Shown piece after piece: positions 56,730 through 64,000 of a DNA stretch of 64,000 nt. The stretch covers positions 1 through 64,000 of the forward strand of contig WNNJ02000694.1 in assembly GCA_012934845.2 (NCBI GenBank). The letters are read 5' to 3'. This stretch comes from Pomphorhynchus laevis (Eukaryota; Acanthocephala; Palaeacanthocephala; Echinorhynchida; Pomphorhynchidae). The translations under genes were made by a program, and so were the position numbers. The stretch's first letter is position 1. Every line of letters begins with the position of its first letter. Under the pieces are notes generated by a model, which did no database searches, was not told where the DNA came from, and saw only the letters and a list, made by a program, of their open reading frames with translations.

Positions 56730-57111
56730 GACAATCGATCGCTGTCATTATTGTATCAGATTCGGCGCAAGAATCTGTATATATTCTTGCTAGCTCATTT
56801 ATAAAATCTCGAGATGCATTGCACTTTTGTAGACGGCATAGGTTCGGGATCCATTTGATTACATCCTCATAAATTGTCGGAATTGTGCAATGTGATTTAA
56901 TTGTGGTTGGAATTGTTGGCGGCGAAATGTTGTTATTTTCCGAGTTAGGGTTCTCAAAAATGAGATCACTCAAAGTACGATTTTCGCATTTGAGAGCAGC
57001 GCAGTTTATGCATCTCTTGTGATTTCGTGCGCATTTGCATCCCTTACACTTTGCGCTGGGTCCGTTGCACGAACAGCACTTCATGTAAATGGCTGGCTTT
57101 CCCTTTGGCAT
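56695..57111 (-). CDS. RLE-LINE N-terminal Cys-rich domain
   Basis: 138 codons from the ATG at 57109-57111. Residues 12-45 hold a dense Cys array (KCCSCNGPSAKCKGCKCAR, then CINCAALKCEN), which is likely to bind zinc; the spacing recalls CXC/tesmin-type motifs and similar N termini in related retrotransposon proteins. In R2-type elements N-terminal Cys/His motifs bind target DNA; that role is inferred here. The rest is a helical-looking linker (SRDFINELARIYTDSC) that continues into the RT frame after a frameshift near 56710. Confidence 0.7.
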   Translation of the reverse strand: MPKGKPAIYMKCCSCNGPSAKCKGCKCARNHKRCINCAALKCENRTLSDLIFENPNSENNNISPPTIPTTIKSHCTIPTIYEDVIKWIPNLCRLQKCNASRDFINELARIYTDSCAESDTIMTAIDCLETFDFTTYKA

Positions 57112-57288
57112 ATTGAAAGTTGATTATTCTTTTTCTCTTTGTATGTTATTTTATTGTGTATATTAATATTGTAAGTAACTTTAATCAACAACTTTTATCA
57201 AGTCAAATAATAATCTATTATTATTATTTTACAATCTCTGGGTTACCCGCAAATGGGCCCGTAAATGATAATTAAGTTCAGTTTGGGT

Positions 57289-58254
57289 TCAAAATTCTGG
57301 ACGTCCGATTGCAGATCGCGTTCCTCTGATGCATCGCGATGTCATTTTTGCAAGTAATAGGCCTAGATGCGTTCTAAGCTTTGTAAGCTCGTCGGGGTAT
57401 CTGCTTGCTCGCTTATTTGCCAATTTAGATGCGATCCGTCTTAAAAGTTGTGTGGCATTTTCACCGCTTCCACCTAAGAATGAGAAGACGGCGGGTACAA
57501 GAGACCCCCGCTCGAACTCTGTTATTCTTTCGAGATATTTACTGCGCTTTCGCTGTTGGTGGTACTTATAGCAGGACTCTGGTGTCTTGGAGGAGTTGGA
57601 CTGAGCGAAAGCGTTAAACACGCAAATGTCGAAGAAAGTTCGCTCACTCCTATCACCATACAACCCTGAGCATGCAATGTCGAGCCTAGCATCACGGTCT
57701 TTTGTCGTTGAGCCGTTTCTAAAGTCAAAGTTTGGCGGGACTGGTGTAAGCAGCGGCTCGACTTGTACGTTATACGATGTTTCTGTTAGCTGATAGGCAA
57801 TAAAATCGCGCACGGCATCGTGTCGCATCGACGGAAGACCACCGAATGGGCATGAGAGAGCATGGGCAACTGTATTAATCTGCCTACATTTACATTGAGT
57901 TGGTGCGGATTTAGGCGTAATTCCGTATCTAGAAGAAATAGAATCACAAAACTCGATGTTACTTAATCGAGTTGCTCGATCGAATGTAGGATATCCGGAT
58001 AGCCATGACGAAGCCCCTGTTGTTGAAGCATGCTCAATTGCGGTACACAGAATTCCACTCGCATTGCTCAAAATATCTTCTTGGTCAAGCTTTTCACTAG
58101 AGGCTTTTGCTGCCCGTAGATTTTTAATAATTGTCTCCTGCATAGAATTAAGTACCGAGCCAATATATCCTTGTATGCTTGGCTCACACACTGAGGTCGA
58201 TGATCGATCGATTGGAAAGTCGAGATGTCGTTCCCGTTGGAATATACCTTGCAT
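57289..58254 (-). CDS. RLE-LINE copy B, nuclease end
   Basis: 321 codons. It contains CKCRQINTVAHALSC (knuckle), MRHDAVRDFIAYQL, RDARLDIACSGLYG and RTFFDICVFNAFAQSN (nuclease core), and an intact C terminus (RIASKLANKR, then SRCIRGTRSAIGRPEF). This is the best-preserved nuclease among the copies. The frame starts at a Met downstream (minus-strand sense) of an internal deletion, so the first 30 or so codons are a junction and not a native start. Confidence 0.75.
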   Translation of the reverse strand: MQGIFQRERHLDFPIDRSSTSVCEPSIQGYIGSVLNSMQETIIKNLRAAKASSEKLDQEDILSNASGILCTAIEHASTTGASSWLSGYPTFDRATRLSNIEFCDSISSRYGITPKSAPTQCKCRQINTVAHALSCPFGGLPSMRHDAVRDFIAYQLTETSYNVQVEPLLTPVPPNFDFRNGSTTKDRDARLDIACSGLYGDRSERTFFDICVFNAFAQSNSSKTPESCYKYHQQRKRSKYLERITEFERGSLVPAVFSFLGGSGENATQLLRRIASKLANKRASRYPDELTKLRTHLGLLLAKMTSRCIRGTRSAIGRPEF

Positions 58255-59549
58255 TTTCCCGGATTCAAGTGTACGCCATATGAGGGGCCGAAGGATTGAA
58301 GCAACTTAAATGCTTCAATGACATCTTGTGGGGAACCTATGAGGTTGCCGTCGTCTGCGTACCATAACTGTTTTATGTTTGGGCAAGTTCTTTTGATACG
58401 GAGTAGTAACGGAAGTGTTGCAGAGGCAAATGCTGCCATCGAAAAGACGTCGCCCTGTGTAAATCCTTCAGCAGATAGTAAGAATTCACTGTCAATTGTT
58501 AGCAGTGTCGGCTTTCTGTATAGGTTAGAAAGTACTGTGTTCAATGCTGGACAGATATTTGGCATGTTTGAGAGAGCGGTCATTCTATTCACTCTGTTGA
58601 ATGCGTTGTCAGCATCTATTGTGAGTAGCACGAATGTAGGATTTCTCTTCAACGAGTCACGAATACCGTGAATAACACATTCGGTGCCAGCACGCTGCGA
58701 GGCGCAAAATTGGACGTTCCCGTATATTGTTTGCAGTTGGGGTGATATTATTTTCAATATTGATTTAGATATAATGCGTCTGGAAACATCTCCTATTCAT
58801 ATAGGACGTACGCCAGGATTTTTGCTAAGAGGAATAAGGCGACTAGCGGTGAAGGCTGTCATCGACTCCTGTGAGATTGGATTTAATGCTAATTGTCGAG
58901 CGAAAGATGCAAGTGATTCAGCTAGACGTTTCGATTCTGCCCCAAAGTCAACCAACATTCTATGCCATGCCCTTGCATCTAATCCGGACGGGCCCGCTCC
59001 TCCCTTTACTTTCTTAGAGTTGGCAACGATCAGTTCAAAGTCAATAGAATCAAATGCAACTGGGTGAAACTCAGGAATGTCATCGATAGGCCTGCGCAGA
59101 ATGGCGTCATCAGATTTTGCTGAAGCCATCGGATGCTTATCAATAAGAATTTGTCTCACTGTTTGGCCGTCTATTATTTCGTCTATTCGAAGAGGATGCC
59201 CTGTACCATCATTTGATTCAAGTAATTTGACAGCAGCTGTCATCTTCCCACCAAGAACAAGCTTCTGAACAGTTTTCAGAATATCATTATTTAGAGGATC
59301 ATATAGCTTGTGGGAAGACTGAGACTGGAGAAAACGAGCTTCGTTGAGCAGCGTTTGCATATCTCCGCTTGTCCAACAATCAAGTCTGCGATCGAGAATT
59401 TGTTTTAGTTGCTTAGGGTTCGCTTTAGCAGGGCGCTGGAGGATTAACTGACTGATGACAACCGCGAGTGAAAGCGAGCAATCGTTTGTGGATGCTAATT
59501 CATATATCCGTGCAAGCTCTGAGATAAATCGCTTAGATCCGATGCATCT
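58068..59549 (-). CDS. RLE-LINE copy B, reverse transcriptase part
   Basis: Two collinear segments in one frame, 58797-59549 and 58068-58796, are separated only by a TGA. Motifs are GGAGPSGLDARAWHRML, SRLIPLSKNPGVRPI, DADNAFNRVNR (A), EGFTQGDVFSMAAFA (B), LWYADDGNLIG (C) and YGVHLNPGKCKVY (D). It is close to copy A in the RT core, so both come from one family. Confidence 0.8.
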
Positions 59550-59564
59550 AAGTCAAATAATAAT

Positions 59565-59833
59565 AATAATAATTAATTTTTTTATAATGTAACATTTCAA
59601 CATAACATACAATTTTGGTTACCCGCAAATGGGCCCTTATTAAAATTGTTATTATTATACATTTTCATTAATGTTAGTTTGGCGAATCATAAAATATATT
59701 CGCTTGACTATTGAGTTTTCAGATTGATGCTCGTCGAATCGCCAAGGACACACACTTTGCAAGGATGAATGATATGTTGCTCCGAAGTTTAGTGATGCAT
59801 TTGTGATAGGGTGTACTGTGTTTAACCGCTTGA
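59565..59833 (-). mobile_element. RLE-LINE copy C, 3' UTR only in this window segment
   Basis: On the minus strand it carries the same 3' box GGGCCCATTTGCGGGTAACC (59617-59636) as copy B, then TACATTATAAAAAAATTAAT and an ATT-repeat tail. Its coding part is not visible because the family A LINE (59834 onward) has inserted on its 5' side. Before copy B inserted, the tail of C lay directly upstream of copy A, as a tandem pair. Confidence 0.7.
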
Positions 59834-59871
59834 GATAATAATAATACAATAATTTATTTAACGTGGCAAAT

Positions 59872-59888
59872 ACGTGCAAAATGCACGC
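59872..59888 (-). promoter_or_regulatory. 3' UTR stem-loop of LINE family A, covariant version
   Basis: On the minus strand it reads GCGTGC, loop ATTTT, GCACGT. Relative to the two plus-strand copies, the A-T pair is replaced by G-C on both sides, and the outer pair becomes G-T, so the stem is kept. Confidence 0.6.
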
Positions 59889-60378
59889 TTACATGACCAC
59901 TAACAAACAAAAAAAAGAACATCAAAGGTTACAGGTAATTAGTTAATTGTTGAAAAATAATTGGATTTGGCGTTTGAAGTACGGCATAGATGTTGATTGG
60001 CGGATATGAATAGGCAGTTGATTCCACAAGAGAGGAGCAGCCACAACGAAGGAGCGGAAGCCAAAAGAGGTAGAGTAGATTGGGACATGTAAAAGAAGGG
60101 AATTACGGGAACGTAGAGCACAATACACAGTACGAGAATTGTCGAGAAAAGGAAGGTTGAGAAATGAAGGGGTATGAGAAGTTATATGGCGAAAAGCAAT
60201 GATAAGAAGACGAATTTGAACACGACAATAAATGGTAGGCCAATCAAGAGAAACAAGATAGTGGGATGTATGATCAAAACGACGAAGACGGAGGAGAACT
60301 CGAACGGCAGCGTTGATGATGCGTTGTAAAGGAAGGAGAGTGGATTTAGGTGAGTTGGAAAATAGACTAAGACAGTAA

Positions 60379-61164
60379 TCAAGTCTTGAGAAAAGAAGAG
60401 AAGATATGAGTCATACAAGAAGGAAAATCGATCAATCTACGAACTTGACGGAGATTGTGGAGTATCAAGGTAGATGAGCGTACTTTATCACTAACGAAAG
60501 GTTTAAGTGAAAGTCGGTTGTCGAAATGAAAGCCTAGGAAAACGAGATTATCAACGATAGGAAGAATTGTAGAATTTAGTGATACGGAAGGAGGTTCTAC
60601 GCCGAAGCTTCGAGGTAGGATCCACATAATTTTAGATTTATCAGGATTCAGAGAAAGGCGAAGGGAAGAAAGATGGTTGGAAATTGAGACAAGACAGCTG
60701 GAAACAGAAACACTAAGATCATGAATACGATAAGCAGGTGCGTGAGCATAGATGAGAATGTCATCAGCATATTGCATAACATGGAAGTTAAATTTTTGAG
60801 AAATCGAAGACAAGTCACCGAGAAGAAGAGAGAAAAGCTTAAGGCCTAATACGGAGCCTTGTGGAACACCGGTCGGGATGGATGAAGGATGGGAGAGAGA
60901 AGAGTTAGAATAGACGCGAAATGTACGGTTTGACAGATATGAAGAAAACCATGATACAGTGGGTAAAGAGAAGCCATAATCATGACGAAGGCGATGTAGA
61001 AGAATCGAGTGATCGACGATGTCAAAAGCAGACGATAGATCAAGAGAAACTATGACACTACATAATTTATGATCGCGCGATATGAGTAAGTCATTATAAA
61101 CTTTAAGACAGGCAATTTCAGTAGAGTGATTAGAGCGAAAAGCGGCTTGGAAGGGAGGAAACAA
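60379..61164 (-). CDS. LINE family A RT core, minus-strand copy
   Basis: 261 codons holding FRSNHSTEIACLKVYNDLL, SLDLSSAFDIVDHS (A), [16 protein letters not shown] (B, slightly changed), YADDILIYAHAP (C) and LSLNPDKSK (D). It is close to 32.2-32.9 kb. The frame breaks near 60379, and the C-terminal domain resumes in other frames to 59943. Confidence 0.8.
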   Translation of the reverse strand: MFPPFQAAFRSNHSTEIACLKVYNDLLISRDHKLCSVIVSLDLSSAFDIVDHSILLHRLRHDYGFSLPTVSWFSSYLSNRTFRVYSNSSLSHPSSIPTGVPQGSVLGLKLFSLLLGDLSSISQKFNFHVMQYADDILIYAHAPAYRIHDLSVSVSSCLVSISNHLSSLRLSLNPDKSKIMWILPRSFGVEPPSVSLNSTILPIVDNLVFLGFHFDNRLSLKPFVSDKVRSSTLILHNLRQVRRLIDFPSCMTHIFSSFLKT

Positions 61165-61969
61165 GTTAGAGGAAAAAAATATGTATTAACTTGCTTGAGA
61201 ACGAGACGCTCAAGGAGTTTAGAGAGGGTTGGGAGAAGTGAGATTGGACGGTACGAAGATGGTAGTGAGGAGTCGAGAGATTGCTTTTTGATGAGGACGA
61301 ACAGTGGCGCATTTTCAGATGAAAGGAAATGTACGGCTACGGATGGACGAGTTGAACAATGTGATTAGGAAGGGTAAGATAGAGGAGCAGATATTTTTAA
61401 GCAAGTGAGTGGTAATTGGGTCAGAAGGAGAGGTTTTATTAGGTAATGACAGCAGAACCGAAGAAACTTCATCAGACGAAACGGGAAGAAGGTGGAATAG
61501 TTCTGGGAGGGAAGTATTTAAAGAGAAGAGTGGGTACAAGGAGGCTACGGGTAGTAGGGAAAGTAAATTAGATAGCTTAGTTTGTAGATAAGAAGAAAAT
61601 TCATCAGGATTTATATTACAAGAAGTAGATGATCGTGAAAGAATTAAGTTTAAGATTTTCCAATGAGATTTAGAGTTGGAAGATGACTCGAGTTGATTTC
61701 GCTAAAAGATAGTACGTTTAGTACGTATAAGAATAAGATGTGAACGGCGTAGAGAAAATTAGGAATCACGGAGATTTGGAGGGATTGAGTTGGGAGAACG
61801 TTTAAGAATACGATTATACACACGAAAAGAGTGACGGAGTCGACGCTTAGAAAGACTACAGTCAGAATCGAACCAGGGAGCATGACGCAAGCGCTGAGAG
61901 CGTCGGAGTCGACTAGGCAGAAGTTTATTGATAATAGACATAAGTTCAGAATCAAACAGAATGCAGAGA

Positions 61970-62842
61970 TCATCGGGAGAGATAGTTAAGAGGAAGTGAA
62001 AAGTGTGAAGAATTGAGTAAGACTGTGCAGAGAATAGTGATATCGAGAAGTTTCCAGGGTCGACTTGGTGTGGATATTGGTGGAGGCGGAGACGGAGGAT
62101 GGGGACGAGTAAGAGTAAGAGTGACAAGGAAATGATCGGACAAACCGGGATCAGTAATTGACAAGGAAGTATAGTCATTGAAGCAGATAGGGACAGCAAT
62201 GATGTCGAGAGCACCGCCGAGAATATGAGTTGGGCTTGTTGAAAGTAATTTATAGTTAAAATCAGAAAAAAGATTAGTTAAAGTGATAGAGTCAGAGTCA
62301 GAGTCAGCCGGGCGATCAAGACGAATGTTAAAGTCACCGAGAACAAAAGAAGGAGTATAAGACAAGGAACAGTGAGACATAAGATCTGCAAGGTCGTTAA
62401 AGAAGATACGTGAGGGCGCAACTGAACCTGGATGGTATACAATTACAAGTTCCAGAGGGAAAGTAGTTGATAATCTGCATATGAGTAATTCGAATGAGGT
62501 GTAACGGATGTTAACGTTAATTTTACGTAAAGACATTGGGTGACGAGCAATGGCAACTATACCGCCATGGTTAAAATCAGTAGATGTATGAGAGGCAATT
62601 GGACGAGCTGATTCAACTAAAGAACAACCAGAGCGACATAGACGACGAATAGCAAGATCGTCGGAGTCACAATGCCAGGATTCGGTAATGCAGAGAATAT
62701 CGATAGATAATTGCTCGAAGATATCAAGGAGCATATCAGCTTTATGAAGAATGGAGCCAGTGTTGAATAGACTAAGACGAAAAGTATGCTTAGGAGAGAG
62801 ATCGACTAGCGAAGAAGACAAGGGGGAGAGATGGGACGCCAT
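61970..62842 (-). CDS. LINE family A ORF2 start: APE-type endonuclease
   Basis: 290 codons from MASHLSPLSS. Endonuclease motifs are in order: LSLFNTGSILHKADML (N-terminal strand), DILCITESWH (catalytic Glu), VIVYHPG, FVLGDFNIRLD (catalytic Asp and Asn), and TDPGLSDHFLV (the SDH catalytic pair). All catalytic residues of the fold are present. The frame then shifts; the linker continues at 61759-62214 in a different frame (SPDDLCILFDSEL). In an active element this domain nicks the target to prime reverse transcription. Confidence 0.82.
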   Translation of the reverse strand: MASHLSPLSSSLVDLSPKHTFRLSLFNTGSILHKADMLLDIFEQLSIDILCITESWHCDSDDLAIRRLCRSGCSLVESARPIASHTSTDFNHGGIVAIARHPMSLRKINVNIRYTSFELLICRLSTTFPLELVIVYHPGSVAPSRIFFNDLADLMSHCSLSYTPSFVLGDFNIRLDRPADSDSDSITLTNLFSDFNYKLLSTSPTHILGGALDIIAVPICFNDYTSLSITDPGLSDHFLVTLTLTRPHPPSPPPPISTPSRPWKLLDITILCTVLLNSSHFSLPLNYLSR

Positions 62843-63981
62843 CGAATTTTTGGCCTTGTGTGTACAACGTGAAAATTTCCATTGATTTGACGTATAGATA
62901 AGGATGACTCGCCGTTTGTTTCACGTCGATGTTTCTCAATGCGAGCTAAATTGAGCTGGGCAATATCAGAAGGGGAGCGGTCAGGAAAGATACGACTAGT
63001 AGACGAAGTGGTAAGAAGTTTTAAACGTTGGGAAAGTACCAAGGATGCATGTGAACTATGTCGGAAATCAATTTTTAGGAGTGGAGGACTGAGATGATTG
63101 GATTTAGTGGATTTGTTTAAACGAATCAAAGATACAGGAGCGATATTATTTAAGAGGGATGGATTATTATCAGGAAGAATGGTTGCTAGGATAGACCTGA
63201 AAGCAGATACATCATCATCGAGGCGACATTGAGGAGAAGCAGATTCGGAAACCTTTAAATTAGATATGATAATGCATCGATCGCGCGAAGGAAAACGATT
63301 ACGTAGTGGTGGACGGAAAGACCTGGTAGCAGTAGAGGCAGAAGAGCAGATAAACGTGGGAATGACAGGGGTGCTAAGTGAAGATTTAAGATAGTTTGGA
63401 GCATGTGTGACAGGAGTGGAGTGTTGAATCGGTTGATCGGAGATGTTACTGGAGATGATTTTGACGGAAGGATGTAAATTATTGATAGGTGCTTCGGTTG
63501 GAGCATGTGTGGCAGAAGTGGATTGTTGAATAGGTTGAACGGAGATGTTACTGGAGATAATTTTGACAGAAGGATGTAAATTATTGAGAAGTGATACGGT
63601 AGAGGTAGAGTAAGGAGTACGTGAAGAGAAGAAAGAAGTATGAGATGTATTTAGATGTGGGGATGAATAGGAAAAATGAGGTACGAGATGAAGGCCTTTA
63701 CTGTTTGCATTGTTAGGAAGATGAAGATTATGGGAAGTTTTATCCGTAGTTAAAGGAGGAGTGTGTGTGAGAGAAGTTTCAAGAACGGGTTTCATAGATG
63801 ACGAAGGAGTTAGTAAGCAAACGGATGACGACGATAGATTGGAAGATATGTTGTCGTTTGTTGATGTTCCATGTATAACAGCGGTCTGAGTCGACTGAGA
63901 GATATCAAGTTTATTTATTGAGCACAAATCTGTTTTGTTAGCGTTCAGAACGTCTCCACCGTTTGAGTGGTCATTCTTCAT
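62806..63981 (-). CDS. LINE family A ORF1 protein (RRM-like)
   Basis: 391 codons. The N-terminal two thirds is Ser/Thr/Pro-rich and low in structure, with two tandem copies of a 34-residue unit (102-bp repeats at about 63398 and 63500; each contains INNLHPSVKIISSNIS). The C-terminal part, SRDRCIIISNLKV, RLNKSTKSNHLSPPLLKIDF, SLVLSQRLKLL and IFPDRSPSDIAQ, follows the layout of the RRM-like ORF1 proteins of L1 and CR1 elements that coat the RNA. It overlaps the endonuclease ORF by 37 nt in another frame, as is common in LINEs. The upstream start is uncertain because the window ends. Confidence 0.7.
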   Translation of the reverse strand: MKNDHSNGGDVLNANKTDLCSINKLDISQSTQTAVIHGTSTNDNISSNLSSSSVCLLTPSSSMKPVLETSLTHTPPLTTDKTSHNLHLPNNANSKGLHLVPHFSYSSPHLNTSHTSFFSSRTPYSTSTVSLLNNLHPSVKIISSNISVQPIQQSTSATHAPTEAPINNLHPSVKIISSNISDQPIQHSTPVTHAPNYLKSSLSTPVIPTFICSSASTATRSFRPPLRNRFPSRDRCIIISNLKVSESASPQCRLDDDVSAFRSILATILPDNNPSLLNNIAPVSLIRLNKSTKSNHLSPPLLKIDFRHSSHASLVLSQRLKLLTTSSTSRIFPDRSPSDIAQLNLARIEKHRRETNGESSLSIRQINGNFHVVHTRPKIRWRPISPPCLLR

Positions 63982-64000
63982 TAGCTTACCTACGAGGGCA

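Larger units (their letters stand above)
54069..57199 (-). mobile_element. RLE-LINE copy A, nearly full length
   Basis: On the minus strand: 5' UTR of about 90 bp, a Cys-rich N-terminal ORF (56695-57111), RT ORF (54825-56729), nuclease ORF (54209-54808), then a 3' UTR ending in ATTATAAAAAAATTATTATT and a TTA-repeat tail near 54069. The three frames belong to one protein of about 960 residues. Comparison with copy B, where the N-terminal/RT junction region is in one frame, indicates simple frameshifts near 56710 and 54820 rather than a built-in mechanism. The architecture (N-terminal Cys motifs, RT, C-terminal Cys/His knuckle and PD-(D/E)XK-like nuclease) matches the R2/R4/NeSL style of LINEs. 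Confidence 0.8.
57215..59549 (-). mobile_element. RLE-LINE copy B, 5'-truncated, with 15-bp target-site duplication
   Basis: AAGTCAAATAATAAT occurs at 57200-57214 and again at 59550-59564, directly flanking the copy. On the minus strand it begins within the linker before RT, in one frame with RT (63 further codons upstream of the Met at 59360). It has an in-frame TGA at 58797-58799 where copy A has Gly, and lacks roughly 180 residues of the thumb/linker region between RT (58068-58757) and nuclease (57289-58254), with a frame change there. The 3' UTR holds GGGCCCATTTGCGGGTAACC (57241-57260) and ends in a TAATAA tail. Confidence 0.88.
59834..64000 (-). mobile_element. LINE family A, near full-length minus-strand copy, running off the window
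   Basis: Read on the minus strand: ORF1 (62806-63981, possibly starting beyond the window), APE endonuclease (61970-62842), linker and RT in several frames (60379-62214), the RT C terminus (59943-60128), and a 3' UTR with the stem-loop at 59872-59888, then a TTATTATTAT tail ending at 59834. Several frameshifts break ORF2. The 5' end lies past 64000. It supplies the ORF1 and endonuclease missing from the truncated copies at 31.2 and 36.4 kb. Confidence 0.88.

Overview
The window reads as AT-rich nuclear DNA from an invertebrate animal. Three host genes are recognisable and all are animal or eukaryote chromatin and tRNA genes: a DPY30 homologue (50.4-50.8 kb, minus, split by a 57-bp GT-AG intron), a ZNHIT1 homologue (35.3-35.7 kb, plus, apparently one exon) and an ADAT3/TAD3 homologue (20.2-25.4 kb, minus, three exons). 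Short introns, high AT content and the retrotransposon families fit an invertebrate such as a nematode or arthropod, but the sequence alone does not fix the phylum. No bacterial operons, CRISPR arrays or rRNA genes were seen, and I could not identify a tRNA gene by eye.

Most of the rest is non-LTR retrotransposon DNA. 0-3 kb: non-coding dispersed repeats, one possible host exon (1.58-1.71 kb) and a C-terminal scrap of a reverse-transcriptase protein. 3.8-6.1 kb: an old CR1-like LINE. 6.3-13.2 kb: two I-like LINE copies lying head to head. 13.7-14.0 kb: a fossil Ty3-type integrase scrap. 15.5-19.9 kb: LINE remains and an 18-bp minisatellite. 20.2-25.4 kb: ADAT3, whose 4.0-kb second intron carries about nine copies of a 170-bp satellite. 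27-28.6 kb: LINE scraps. 28.95-34.86 kb: an old LINE (family A2) with a younger relative (family A) inserted into it, with matching target-site duplications. 35.3 kb: ZNHIT1. 36.4-38.5 kb: another family A copy and a LINE tail. 39.4 kb: an unrecognised candidate gene. 41.2-43.3 kb: tandem LINE remains. 43.6-46.3 kb: a decayed copy of a LINE with a Cys-rich N terminus, RT and a restriction-like nuclease (called RLE-LINE here). 48 kb: LINE remains with a long (TA)n. 50.4 kb: DPY30. 51.6-53.5 kb: fossil LTR-element gag/protease. 54.1-59.8 kb: three RLE-LINE copies in a row, one flanked by a 15-bp target-site duplication. 59.8 kb to the end: a near full-length family A LINE on the minus strand, running off the window.

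The host genes do not form a pathway with one another. ADAT3 is the non-catalytic partner of ADAT2 in wobble A-to-I editing of tRNA. DPY30 is a core subunit of SET1/MLL H3K4 methyltransferase complexes. ZNHIT1 is a subunit of the SRCAP/SWR1 H2A.Z-loading remodeller.

The points I find most interesting are: the ADAT3 gene rebuilt across a satellite-filled intron; the 170-bp satellite with an open frame in every monomer and a hint of higher-order structure; a 3' stem-loop in LINE family A with a compensatory base-pair change; the tandem RLE-LINE cluster with its conserved 3' box and long target duplication; and a recurrent pattern of perfect short hairpins and inverted duplications.
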